Assembly: GCA_964629735.1 (NCBI GenBank) | Contig: CAZVQX010000002.1 | Location: 40,573-104,572 of the forward strand | Direction of reading: 5' to 3' | Length of the DNA stretch: 64,000 nucleotides | Source: CAZVQX01 sp964629735 | GTDB taxonomy: Bacteria; Bacillota_I; Bacilli_A; RF39; UBA660 | Shown: piece after piece, positions 26,235 to 35,305 of the stretch | Layout: each line of letters opens with the position of its first letter | Numbering within the stretch: position 1 is the stretch's first letter | Notes under the pieces: generated by a model | What the model was told of the DNA's origin: nothing | Database searches by the model: none | What the model saw: the letters and a program-made list of their open reading frames with translations, nothing else | Translations under genes and position numbers: made by a program

Positions 26235-28850
26235 TTATTTTGACGGAATTATTGACATATCAAAATTTCGCATTTCACTAATGTTTACACCATCGTGTTC
26301 AGTACTAACATTCCTCAAAGCATTAAATTTAATGCCGGTAAGTTTAGATTTCTTAGGCTTTAAATTAATATATGTTAATGGATAACTAGCAATACCAGTA
26401 CTACCGTTTTCATTTATTATATCAAAAACAGTTGGCATCAATCCTGATGGTCTTCCTTCATTTGTTATTGATGATATTGTGACTAAAGGTTCTATATATC
26501 CATTGTTAACCGAATCTTTAATATTTCCAATATAACTATCTTCAAAAATCAATTTTAAATTTGATATTTCCATATCTCCACCACTATAACCAAAATAAAA
26601 TAATAATCGATGCCAGTTTTTAAAATTATCCGGTTGTTTAATTATATTAATTGTATTTTCCCCAATAGTAACTGGCACTGATCCACCTGCGTTCTCTGGT
26701 GAGCTTAACAATTTAAAATCATCATCATTATATGGTCTTAAACAATTACCATAATAATAGTTACTGGTATTACCTGTTGTATAAATATTATAAGAGGTGC
26801 ACCAATTATTTAAATCAATTTCAGGATTGTTAGTTGTATATAAATTTAAGTATTTAGATTCTATTTTAATACCATAATCAGGAGTTATTTCTTTTAGTTT
26901 ATCGATTAAAACAACCGGTTCTTGAAACCCTTTAATTAAATTTAAACTTTTATCATATTTAACAAGTATTGCATCACTATGACCTTTATTAAAGTTTTTT
27001 AATTCAACATCACTTGAAAAAGTTGTACCAGCTACAACATAATTATTATCCTTTGTTTTTATCATTTTATAAAAAGCATCACTATTACTACCACCAAATA
27101 TATGTTTATCTACAATCATTCCATTAGTAGCATTATACTTTATTAAAACTGCTTTTTTATATCCAGTATCTGCAATATTGAGGCTTTGTAAATCATAATC
27201 AACTGACTTTGAATAGCCAACGCTAATAAAATAATCATCTGACAATTTTAATATATCATATAACAAATCCTCATTACTACCACCAAAACTCTTTTTAAAT
27301 AATACATTTGTTAATGTTTTATCATACTTTACTATAATTCCATCACTAATTATATTAGTTGTTTTTTTTATACCTTCCATCTCCATTTGTGAAGAATGAC
27401 TATACCCAACGGCTATGTACCCATCATTAACTTCAATAACTGTTAAAAATCTTTCATTTGACTCGCCCCTAAATGTTTTTTTATATTGGAGTTTACCAGT
27501 AGAATCATATTTTACAATTAAAGCTTCACTATTTAATTTTCCAGGATTATAGCCTAACCCTTCCATATCACCATCATTCGAGTTGGAATAGCCTACAGTT
27601 ATATAGCCGCCATCTGATGTTTTTTTTACATCACTAAACATATCGTCATAAGTCCCACCAAATAAAGTTCTCCAAACCACTTTTAATTGCTCATCTAGTT
27701 TTAAAATAATAGCCTCATCCCTACGTGCTATTAAATCATAATTTAAAAAATCACCATTTTTAGGAGAAGGATCAACCAAACCAACTAGAACAAAACCATC
27801 ATTTACTTTAATTATCCTTCTAAACTGTTCTGAGCCAGTACCACTTGTTCCATAACTTTTTTTAAATAATAATTCTCCCGTTTTACTATATTTTACAATT
27901 ATAGCATCCGCTGTCCCACCATTATATATATTTTGTAAATCACCATCAATACTATATGCTTGCCCTACCGCTATATATCCATCTTGGGTTTCAACAACAC
28001 TATGAAAAGTATCATTATTACTACCGCCAAAATTTTTACTCCATTCTACTAGCCCATTGGATGAAAATTTCACAATTATAGCATCATATTTTCCATTGTT
28101 TGTCGTTCCATATTTTGTTATTATTTCTGAATTACTGCGACCAACAGCTACGTATCCACCATCACTTGTCTCTATAACATCATTAAACTCATCTAAATAT
28201 TTTCCACCATAACTTACATAATGACTAGCAAAAGTAGTTGCTTCTTGCAAACAATCCACAAATGCATTATAGTTATAATTATTGCTACTTGTTTTTTCAA
28301 TTTCAACATATCCAACACATCTGTTATTTAAGTCCATTGGTAATCTTAATTCATCAACTATACCATTATTCATTAATATATTTAAATCAATTGTTTTTTT
28401 ATCACCTACATTAATAGGAAAATTATTTTTATCTTTTTTAATTCCATTTATCATTTGTTCTTGATACCATGCAAAAAATGAATCATTATAAAGTTGTAAT
28501 GAGTATCCCACAGCTTTACCGTTTTTATAGAGTAATATTTTTGTATCATCACTTATTTTCATATTGTTTAATACATTTATTAAATCTTTTTTCAAATAAT
28601 TCTCTTGTTTTAATTTACCTACTTCAATATAGCTGACATTATCTTTCCATGTAAAATCAATTGAATTAGAAGCATAATATAACTCAGCAGCTCGTTCAAT
28701 ACCTTTTTTACTTGCATTAAAAGCACCATATTTTGCACGATTTATTACAATGTTAATAATTGGTACCGATATGACTAAAATTATTCCTAATATTACTATT
28801 ACCGCTAATAATTCAATTAATGTAAAACCTCTCTCAATATTTTTATTCAT
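26235..28850 (-). CDS. Pilin-like protein with seven-repeat beta-propeller domain
   Basis: About 871 residues from the ATG at 28850 (an upstream frame extension to 28868 overlaps the ribosome site). The class III signal peptide is RG|FTLIELLAVIVILG with Glu at +5, followed by a hydrophobic helix. A pilin-body-like segment (about 40-200) follows. Seven repeats of about 60 residues then alternate FGGSN.D.F, DGYIAVGYS and DAIIVKY patterns. A C-terminal domain of about 230 residues (one CTSYN and one CLRPY cysteine) closes the protein. Likely processed by a prepilin peptidase and displayed on a type IV or competence-like pilus, or held in the membrane. No assembly genes are in the window. Confidence 0.8.
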   Translation of the reverse strand: MNKNIERGFTLIELLAVIVILGIILVISVPIINIVINRAKYGAFNASKKGIERAAELYYASNSIDFTWKDNVSYIEVGKLKQENYLKKDLINVLNNMKISDDTKILLYKNGKAVGYSLQLYNDSFFAWYQEQMINGIKKDKNNFPINVGDKKTIDLNILMNNGIVDELRLPMDLNNRCVGYVEIEKTSSNNYNYNAFVDCLQEATTFASHYVSYGGKYLDEFNDVIETSDGGYVAVGRSNSEIITKYGTTNNGKYDAIIVKFSSNGLVEWSKNFGGSNNDTFHSVVETQDGYIAVGQAYSIDGDLQNIYNGGTADAIIVKYSKTGELLFKKSYGTSGTGSEQFRRIIKVNDGFVLVGLVDPSPKNGDFLNYDLIARRDEAIILKLDEQLKVVWRTLFGGTYDDMFSDVKKTSDGGYITVGYSNSNDGDMEGLGYNPGKLNSEALIVKYDSTGKLQYKKTFRGESNERFLTVIEVNDGYIAVGYSHSSQMEMEGIKKTTNIISDGIIVKYDKTLTNVLFKKSFGGSNEDLLYDILKLSDDYFISVGYSKSVDYDLQSLNIADTGYKKAVLIKYNATNGMIVDKHIFGGSNSDAFYKMIKTKDNNYVVAGTTFSSDVELKNFNKGHSDAILVKYDKSLNLIKGFQEPVVLIDKLKEITPDYGIKIESKYLNLYTTNNPEIDLNNWCTSYNIYTTGNTSNYYYGNCLRPYNDDDFKLLSSPENAGGSVPVTIGENTINIIKQPDNFKNWHRLLFYFGYSGGDMEISNLKLIFEDSYIGNIKDSVNNGYIEPLVTISSITNEGRPSGLMPTVFDIINENGSTGIASYPLTYINLKPKKSKLTGIKFNALRNVSTEHDGVNISEMRNFDMSIIPSK
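26951..28226 (-). repeat. Seven tandem ~60-residue repeats encoding a predicted beta-propeller
   Basis: Within the pilin-like gene, seven divergent copies start at YGGKYLDEF, FGGSNNDTF, YGTSGTGSEQF, FGGTYDDMF, FRGESNERF, FGGSNEDLL and FGGSNSDAF. Each continues into a VGxS and an IVKYD strand. Seven copies fit a closed seven-bladed propeller. The repeats differ at the DNA level, so they are old. Confidence 0.8.
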
Positions 28851-28940
28851 AAGACACACCCTTTCCATTTATTATAACCAATTTAATCATCTTTATTTAA
28901 CGGATAATATAATGAATATATTGTTATTAATTAATTTAAT

Positions 28941-29040
28941 NNNNNNNNNNNNNNNNNNNNNNNNNNNNNNNNNNNNNNNNNNNNNNNNNNNNNNNNNNNN
29001 NNNNNNNNNNNNNNNNNNNNNNNNNNNNNNNNNNNNNNNN
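28941..29040. other. Assembly gap (100 N)
   Basis: Exactly 100 undetermined bases, a standard scaffold filler. The true distance between the pilin-like gene and the XRE gene is unknown, and sequence or genes may be missing here. Confidence 0.99.
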
Positions 29041-29061
29041 TAATAAAGAAAAGGTGATTTT

Positions 29062-29295
29062 ATGTTTGAAAGGATAAGAAATTTAAGAGAGGATAATGAT
29101 AAAACTCAAGAAGAAATTGCTAATTATTTAGGTATTTCCCAAAGAGGTTATAGTCACTATGAAGTTGGAAATAATTTTATCCCATTAGATTATTTAATTA
29201 AGCTTGCTATTTTATATAATACTAGTACTGATTATATTTTAGGAATTACAGACATAAAAAAACCATATCCTCGGAATAAAAAATACTATAGATAA
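29062..29295 (+). CDS. XRE-family helix-turn-helix regulator
   Basis: 77 residues, almost entirely one Cro/cI-type HTH domain (about 5-60): LREDNDKTQEEIANYLGIS, then QRGYSHYEVGNNFIPLDYL as the recognition region, and a STDYILG ending. The short basic tail has no extra domain. An AAGGTGATTTT ribosome site precedes the ATG. The promoter lies in the assembly gap, so context and targets cannot be seen. Confidence 0.85.
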   Translation: MFERIRNLREDNDKTQEEIANYLGISQRGYSHYEVGNNFIPLDYLIKLAILYNTSTDYILGITDIKKPYPRNKKYYR

Positions 29296-29310
29296 ATTTA
29301 TTACAATTAA

Positions 29311-29335
29311 AAAAAACACCTTTTGGTGTTTTTAT
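29311..29335. terminator. Bidirectional terminator between the XRE gene and frr
   Basis: AAAAAACACC pairs with GGTGTTTTTA around TTTT. T tracts on both sides. It overlaps the frr stop codon. Confidence 0.85.
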
Positions 29336-29874
29336 ATTGTCATTAATTCTTCTTCTTTTAATTTTAATTTTTCATCAATTTGTTTATTAAAAGAATTAAT
29401 TAATTGTTGAATTTCATCAATTCCACGTTTTATCTCATCTTCAGAAATTTCTAATTTTTTAATTTTGTTATTAGCATCTTGTCGAACATTTCTCAAAACA
29501 ATACGTCCTTCTTCTGCCATTGTTTTTACTTGCTTAACATATTCTTTCCTAGTTTGTTCTGTTAAAACGGGTATATTTAAGATAATTACCTCACCGTTGT
29601 TATTAGGCGTCAAACCAATATTTGATTCATAAATAGCCTTTTCAATCGATCCTAAAGAACTTTTATCATATGGTTTAATATTTAATTGTCTAGCCTCAGG
29701 AATTGAGATATTAGCTAATTGTTTTAATGGTGTGTCTACACCATAATATGATACAGTTATACCATCTAAAATAGCCGGATTGGCTCTACCAGCACGAACA
29801 TTAACAAAACGATGTTCAAGCTGTATAATAGCATCTCTCATTTTCTGTTCGGTTTCTAAAATAATATCTTCCAT
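29332..29874 (-). CDS. frr: Ribosome recycling factor
   Basis: Splits post-termination ribosomes together with EF-G. 180 residues with the family hallmarks: VRAGRANPAILDGI, NISIPEARQLNIKPYDKSSLGSIEKAI and IRLNIPVLTEQTRKE-like core. It usually sits behind pyrH; here it follows dnaJ and has a candidate promoter of its own. Confidence 0.95.
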   Translation of the reverse strand: MEDIILETEQKMRDAIIQLEHRFVNVRAGRANPAILDGITVSYYGVDTPLKQLANISIPEARQLNIKPYDKSSLGSIEKAIYESNIGLTPNNNGEVIILNIPVLTEQTRKEYVKQVKTMAEEGRIVLRNVRQDANNKIKKLEISEDEIKRGIDEIQQLINSFNKQIDEKLKLKEEELMTI

Positions 29875-29897
29875 AACTACATCCTTTCACTATTATT

Positions 29898-29926
29898 ATT
29901 TTAATATATATTTAAAATATTATCAA
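29898..29926 (-). promoter_or_regulatory. Candidate frr promoter
   Basis: TTGATA, 17 bases, TAAAAT on the minus strand in the dnaJ-frr gap. Confidence 0.5.
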
Positions 29927-29927
29927 G

Positions 29928-31028
29928 TTACTTTAAAAATTTTTTTATTATTCTAAAACGTTCTCTATCTTCTAAATTAGTTTTATCTAACTGTTCAAAT
30001 AATTTTTTTTGTTCTTTTGTTAGTTTTTTAGGAACCACAATTTTTAAAACAACATACATGTCACCTTTTATAATTGAATTAATACCTTGAATACCTTTAC
30101 CTCTTAAACGATGTTTATCGCCACTTTCACTCCCAGCCGGAATTGTTAATTTTACACTTCCACTTAAGGTCGGAACATCTTTTTTAGTTCCTAAAACCGC
30201 TTCCGTTATCGTGATTGGTAATTCTAAATAAATATCATTATCTCTTCTGTTAAATAACGGATGGTCTTGAACGGTAAACTCTATATAAACATCACCATTA
30301 GGGCCCCCATTACGACCAACTTCTCCTTTACCAGATATTCGTAATTGATTACCAGTATCAATTCCAGCAGGAATTTGAACTTCTATCTTTTTATTTATTT
30401 TTATTTTTCCACTACCATGGCATTTATTACATTTATGAGAATATGTTATTCCTTTGCCCCCACATGTTGAACATGTTGTTTTTGTCATAAAAGTCCCAAA
30501 CATAGTTCTTTGCTCGGTTGTTACATTGCCACTACCATGACAAGTACTACACGTCTTTTCGTCATGACCACCTTTACCATTACATTCATTACACTTTTCG
30601 TGAACATCTAAATCAATTGTCTTAGTTGTACCGAAAGCTGCTTCTTCAAAAGTTATATCCATATGCATTAGGGTGTCTCGACCTTTTTGTGGGCGATTTG
30701 TTGAGCCCATTCCACTACCAAAGAAGTCACCAAAACCGCCACCAAAAATGTCACCAAAAATATCTGAAAAATCAAAACCAGAAAAATCAAATCCTTGACC
30801 GTCCCCTGAGAAAGCTGAGTGTCCAAATTGGTCATATTGTCTTCTTTTTTCGGAATCACTTAAAACAGCATATGCTTCTTGAGCTTCTTTAAATTTTTCT
30901 TCAGCATTTGGTTCTTTTGATACGTCTGGATGATACTGTTTGGCAAGCCGGCGGAAAGCACTCTTGATTTCAGCATCACTTGCATTTTTATCAACACCTA
31001 AAACTTCATAATAATCTCTTTTATTCAT
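29928..31028 (-). CDS. dnaJ: Chaperone DnaJ (Hsp40)
   Basis: Co-chaperone that delivers substrates to DnaK. J domain at 1-70 with the HPD tripeptide (QYHPDVS), a Gly/Phe-rich linker (SGFDFSDIFGDIFGGGFGD), then four CxxCxGxG zinc motifs (CNECNGKG, CSTCHGSG, CSTCGGKG, CNKCHGSG) and the C-terminal substrate domain. 366 residues. It lies 14 bases downstream of pepF instead of directly after dnaK. Confidence 0.97.
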   Translation of the reverse strand: MNKRDYYEVLGVDKNASDAEIKSAFRRLAKQYHPDVSKEPNAEEKFKEAQEAYAVLSDSEKRRQYDQFGHSAFSGDGQGFDFSGFDFSDIFGDIFGGGFGDFFGSGMGSTNRPQKGRDTLMHMDITFEEAAFGTTKTIDLDVHEKCNECNGKGGHDEKTCSTCHGSGNVTTEQRTMFGTFMTKTTCSTCGGKGITYSHKCNKCHGSGKIKINKKIEVQIPAGIDTGNQLRISGKGEVGRNGGPNGDVYIEFTVQDHPLFNRRDNDIYLELPITITEAVLGTKKDVPTLSGSVKLTIPAGSESGDKHRLRGKGIQGINSIIKGDMYVVLKIVVPKKLTKEQKKLFEQLDKTNLEDRERFRIIKKFLK

Positions 31029-31042
31029 ACTTCACCCACTCC

Positions 31043-32842
31043 CTATTTAGATAATTGAACAAATTCATCTATTAACTCATTAAACCATTTTATTGAACTA
31101 TTTATAACATCAGGATTATTCATATCAATTCCTGCATTTTTTAATAATTGAATTGGATTATCCCTACCACCAGTTTTTAAAAATTCCAAATATTTCTCTT
31201 TAACACCATCTACCCCATCAATTATACTTTTAGCAAAATAGGTAGCTGCTGCTAAACCTGTAGCATATTGATATACATAAAAACTTGTATAAAAGTGTGG
31301 TATTCTTGCCCATTCATATTTTATTTCATTATTTACAAAAACGTCTTCACCAAAATATTTTTTATTTAATTCATAATATATTTTAGATAATAAGTCACAT
31401 GTTATTATTTCGTTATTATTTGCTTTTTCATGTATTATTTGTTCAAATTCTGCAAACATAGTTTGACGATAAAGTGTACTTTTAAACAAATCTAAAATAT
31501 AATTTAATATTTTTTGTTTTTCTAATTGATCATTAGATTTTTTTAATAAATAATCATAAAACAACAATTCGTTTGTAATTGAGGCAACCTCAGCTACAAA
31601 TATTTTATATTGTGAATCTTGATATTCATTATGTTTTCTTGAATAATAGCTATGCATTGAATGGCCAAGTTCATGGAATAATGTCGATATATCACTTAAT
31701 CTATTTTGATAATTTAATAATATATATGATGGTGTATCATAAGTTCCCCATGAATATGCTCCACTCCTTTTAAATGCATTAGGGTAAATATCAATCCAAT
31801 TTTCATTAAATGCTTTTTCTATATTTTCAATATAATCATCACCTAATATTTTCAAAGCATCTATAACTATTTTTCTCGCTTCATCAAACGAGTATTCTTT
31901 TTGTTGCGTTGCAATTAACGGAACATGAACATCGTAAAGTGTTAATTTTTCTAACCCTAAATATTTTTTTCTCAAATTATAATATTTATGCAAAACACTT
32001 AAATTATCATTTACTACTTTTACTAAATTATCATAAATATTTTCATCAATTTGATTTTGAAATAAACTCATGTGTCTTGCACTTTTATATCCTCTTAATC
32101 TTGCAATAGTATTATTAGCTTCTATTTGACCTGCTAGAGTTGAGGCTATAGTGTTTTTGACACCTTTATAACCTTTATACAACGATTCAAAAGCCGCTTT
32201 ACGTACTTGACGATTATTTGATTCAATATATTTGTTATAATTACTATTTGATAATTCAACCAAATTACCATCTTCATCAACTATACTATCGAATTTTAAA
32301 TCAGAATTGCGAATTAAGCTAGCCGTTTTGCTAGGATTATCCAATATGTTAGACATACTAGATAATAATTTTTCATCTTTATCACTTAAAGTATATGGTT
32401 TTAAACGATAAATTTCTTCTAACATTCTTTGATAAACTTTAAGTTTGGGTTGTTGATTAATAAAATTAATTACAAAGCTATAATCTTTTGCTAATAATTC
32501 AGGTATTAAAAAAGAAGTTGATTCTGATATTTTTTTGTTTAAATTATCTACTTTTCCTTTTAATTCCTGATAATAAGTATTGCTTGTATCTTCATCACTT
32601 TTCATATATGAATAAACATATAGTTTTGATAGAGATTTAGAAATATTAATATACTCATTTAAAACTTGTAACAAAGTATCAGGATCATTTAAAACGGTTC
32701 CTTTAAATTTATTAAAGTTTTTCGCTTTTAATTCAACTTCTTGATATTCTTTATACCATAAATCATTATTTATATATATTTTTGTTAAATCCCACTGACT
32801 ACTACTAGATATTTCATTTCTTGTTTTTTCTCTTATTGGCAT
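31043..32842 (-). CDS. pepF: Oligoendopeptidase F (M3B metallopeptidase)
   Basis: Cytosolic zinc endopeptidase that degrades peptides of roughly 7-17 residues. 599 residues. The zinc motif is in TLFHELGHSMHSYYS near residue 390, with the downstream Glu in FVAEVASITNE. Family motifs GAYSWGTYDTPSYILLNY and EWARIPHFYTSFYVYQYATG are present. It is inserted between dnaK and dnaJ, so peptide breakdown may be co-induced with chaperones. Confidence 0.93.
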   Translation of the reverse strand: MPIREKTRNEISSSSQWDLTKIYINNDLWYKEYQEVELKAKNFNKFKGTVLNDPDTLLQVLNEYINISKSLSKLYVYSYMKSDEDTSNTYYQELKGKVDNLNKKISESTSFLIPELLAKDYSFVINFINQQPKLKVYQRMLEEIYRLKPYTLSDKDEKLLSSMSNILDNPSKTASLIRNSDLKFDSIVDEDGNLVELSNSNYNKYIESNNRQVRKAAFESLYKGYKGVKNTIASTLAGQIEANNTIARLRGYKSARHMSLFQNQIDENIYDNLVKVVNDNLSVLHKYYNLRKKYLGLEKLTLYDVHVPLIATQQKEYSFDEARKIVIDALKILGDDYIENIEKAFNENWIDIYPNAFKRSGAYSWGTYDTPSYILLNYQNRLSDISTLFHELGHSMHSYYSRKHNEYQDSQYKIFVAEVASITNELLFYDYLLKKSNDQLEKQKILNYILDLFKSTLYRQTMFAEFEQIIHEKANNNEIITCDLLSKIYYELNKKYFGEDVFVNNEIKYEWARIPHFYTSFYVYQYATGLAAATYFAKSIIDGVDGVKEKYLEFLKTGGRDNPIQLLKNAGIDMNNPDVINSSIKWFNELIDEFVQLSK

Positions 32843-32868
32843 GTTTTCTCCTTATATAGATAAGATTA

Positions 32869-32892
32869 GTAGAAGTTCCTAAGAACTTCTAC
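32869..32892 (-). promoter_or_regulatory. Perfect hairpin after dnaK without a T tract
   Basis: GTAGAAGTTC, 4-base loop, GAACTTCTAC lies 7 bases past the dnaK stop. The following bases (TAATCTTATC) are not a terminator tail. It could be an RNA processing or 3'-end protecting structure that separates abundant dnaK mRNA from pepF-dnaJ. Confidence 0.6.
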
Positions 32893-32898
32893 CCTTGA

Positions 32899-34728
32899 TT
32901 ATTTTTCTTCGTATTCAGCGTCTACAACATTGTCATCTTCTTTTTTAGAATCACTTGATTCATTTTGGTTTGCTTCAGTCGCTTCAGCATTTTTAGCAGC
33001 TTCTTCATATACTTTTGTTGCTAAAGCCATTGATGTTTGGCTTAATTGCTCTAATTTTGATTTTATATCTTCAATATTATCTTTCTCTAAAGCTTCTTTT
33101 AATTCTTTAATTTCTGCCGCTGCTTTTTCTTTATCAGTTTTATCAACTTTATCTCCTAAATCTTTAATAGCTTTTTCAGTTGCAAAAATCATTTGTTCAC
33201 TTTCATTTCTTAAATCAGCTTCCTCTTTACGCTTCAAATCAGCTTCTTTATTAGCTTCAGCTTCTTTAATCATTTTTTCAATTTCTTCTTCATTTAAAGC
33301 ACCAGATGCTGTAATTGTAATTGATTGTTCTTTGTTTGTCCCTAAATCTTTTGCTTTAACATTAACAATACCATTTGCATCAATATCAAAAGTTACTTCG
33401 ATTTGTGGAATACCACGTGGTGCTGGTGGGATATTTGTTAATTGAAATCTTCCTAAAGTTTTATTATCATTAGCCATTGGTCTTTCACCTTGTAATACAT
33501 GAATATCAACAGCTGGTTGATTATCAGCAGCAGTTGAGAAAACTTGGCTTTTACTTGTTGGGATAGTTGTATTCCTTGGTATTAACGTTGTCATTACCCC
33601 ACCTAATGTTTCAATACCTAAAGATAAAGGTGTAACGTCTAATAATACAATATCATCAACATCACCAGCTAAAACACCTGCTTGAATTGCAGCACCCATA
33701 GCTACTACTTCATCTGGGTTTACTCCTTTACTTGGCTCTTTTCCTAATTCTTTCGAAATAACTTCTTGAACTTTTGGAATACGTGTTGAACCACCCACTA
33801 AAATTACTTTATCAATTTCATCTGCTTTTAAATTAGCATCTTTTAAGGCATTACGAACTGGGGTTAAAGTTGATTCAATTAAATCATGAGTTATTTCTTC
33901 AAATTTAGCTCGCGTTAAATTCATTTCTAGATGTAACGGACCTTCTTCACCTTGCGATAAGAATGGTAATGAAATTTGAGTTGAAGTTATACCACTTAAT
34001 TCTTTTTTTGCTTTTTCAGAAGCATCTTTTAATCTTTGCATTGCCATTTTATCTCTGGATAAATCAATGCCATTGTCCTTTTTGAACTCTTTAATTAAAT
34101 GGTCCATGATACGATTATCAAAATCGTCACCACCTAAACTATTATTACCACTAGTTGATAGAACTTCAAATACACCATCACCTAATTCAAGAATAGAAAC
34201 ATCAAATGTCCCGCCACCTAAGTCATAAACTAAAATACGTTCAGATTTATCACCTTTATCTAAACCATATGAAAGAGCAGCAGCGGTTGGTTCGTTGATA
34301 ATTCTTTCAACTTCCAGTCCAGCAATTTTACCAGCATTTTTGGTTGCTTGTCTTTGAGCATCATTAAAATATGCTGGAACAGTAATAACCGCTTTTTTTA
34401 TTGTTGTACCTAAATAAGCTTCTGCCGTTTTTTTCAAATCACTTAAAATCATCGCACTTAATTCTTCAGCAGTATATTCTTTTCCATTTACTTTTGTTTT
34501 TTTGGTAGTACCCATTAACCTCTTAATTGAAGATACTGTATCTGGGTTAGTTACAATTTGTCTTTTAGCAGCCTCCCCAACTATTATTTCTTCATTTTTG
34601 AATGCAATTACTGATGGCGTTGTTCTACCACCTTCTGGATTAGCAATTATTTTCGCTTCTCCACCTTCATAAATACTTACACAACTATTAGTTGTTCCTA
34701 AGTCAATACCTATTATTTTATTCATCAT
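32899..34728 (-). CDS. dnaK: Chaperone DnaK (Hsp70)
   Basis: ATP-driven chaperone, 609 residues. The nucleotide domain starts with IGIDLGTTNSCVSIYEGG. AVITVPAYFNDAQRQATKNAG, the VYDLGGGTFDVSIL phosphate loop and VILVGGSTRIPKVQ follow. The linker VLLDVTPLSLGIETLGG, the substrate domain and an acidic tail ending VVDAEYEEK complete it. Only the nucleotide-domain loop typical of Gram-negative forms is absent, as usual in Bacillota. Confidence 0.98.
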   Translation of the reverse strand: MMNKIIGIDLGTTNSCVSIYEGGEAKIIANPEGGRTTPSVIAFKNEEIIVGEAAKRQIVTNPDTVSSIKRLMGTTKKTKVNGKEYTAEELSAMILSDLKKTAEAYLGTTIKKAVITVPAYFNDAQRQATKNAGKIAGLEVERIINEPTAAALSYGLDKGDKSERILVYDLGGGTFDVSILELGDGVFEVLSTSGNNSLGGDDFDNRIMDHLIKEFKKDNGIDLSRDKMAMQRLKDASEKAKKELSGITSTQISLPFLSQGEEGPLHLEMNLTRAKFEEITHDLIESTLTPVRNALKDANLKADEIDKVILVGGSTRIPKVQEVISKELGKEPSKGVNPDEVVAMGAAIQAGVLAGDVDDIVLLDVTPLSLGIETLGGVMTTLIPRNTTIPTSKSQVFSTAADNQPAVDIHVLQGERPMANDNKTLGRFQLTNIPPAPRGIPQIEVTFDIDANGIVNVKAKDLGTNKEQSITITASGALNEEEIEKMIKEAEANKEADLKRKEEADLRNESEQMIFATEKAIKDLGDKVDKTDKEKAAAEIKELKEALEKDNIEDIKSKLEQLSQTSMALATKVYEEAAKNAEATEANQNESSDSKKEDDNVVDAEYEEK

Positions 34729-34740
34729 ATCACCTTTCCT

Positions 34741-35304
34741 TTATTCACTTACTTTGACCATCGCTGGCCTTATCACTTTATCTTTTAATAAATAACCTTT
34801 TTGTAAAACATCAACCACCATCCCCGGCTCCATTCCTTCAACCTTATCAGTCATAACTGCCTGGTGGTATTTTGGATCGAACGGTTTATTTCGACCATCA
34901 ATTGCAATTATCTCGAATTTTTCTAATGTGTTTTTAAAGTTTACATATATCATTTTAAAACCTGCTAAAAATTTAGAAACTTCATCGTCTAAATTATCAT
35001 CGTCCATGTCTATGGCACGCTCAAAATTATCTAATAATGGTAAAATCTCCATAACTAAATCTTCATTAGCATACTTTAACATGCGAGTTAACTCATCATC
35101 TTTACGTTTTCGATAATTAACTAATTCAGCTTGACTACGAAGTGATTTTTCCTCTAAATCTTTTATTTTATCTAAAAGTTCTTTTTTGTCATCTTTTTTA
35201 GATTTCTTTTTAACTTCTTTATTGTCTATTTTTTCTGTTTTTTTTAATTTAGAATCTTTTGTTTGTTTTTCTTCTTTTAATTCCTGTTCTTTTACTTTTT
35301 CCAC
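34741..35304 (-). CDS. grpE: Nucleotide exchange factor GrpE
   Basis: Releases ADP from DnaK. 187 residues: a Lys/Glu-rich disordered start, a long helix (about 45-110; RSQAELVNYRKRKDDE), and the beta-wing domain with FDPKYHQAVMTD and VVDVLQKGYLLKDKVIRPAMVKV. It starts 1 base after the hrcA stop. Confidence 0.95.
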   Translation of the reverse strand: MEKVKEQELKEEKQTKDSKLKKTEKIDNKEVKKKSKKDDKKELLDKIKDLEEKSLRSQAELVNYRKRKDDELTRMLKYANEDLVMEILPLLDNFERAIDMDDDNLDDEVSKFLAGFKMIYVNFKNTLEKFEIIAIDGRNKPFDPKYHQAVMTDKVEGMEPGMVVDVLQKGYLLKDKVIRPAMVKVSE

Positions 35305-35305
35305 T

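Noticed and set aside
26951..28226. Repeats as a CRISPR array or DNA-level tandem repeat
   Set aside because: The repetition is in the protein, about 60 residues per unit, with strongly diverged DNA and no spacers; no CRISPR array was seen anywhere.
28750..29043. Plus-strand open frame running into the N gap
   Set aside because: It is opposite the pilin-like gene start and only stays open because undetermined bases contain no stops.
32930..33445. Plus-strand 171-codon frame opposite dnaK
   Set aside because: It is the serine-rich antisense shadow of a certain gene, with no ribosome site or family match; similar shadows lie opposite tig, clpB, ackA and the ABC genes.
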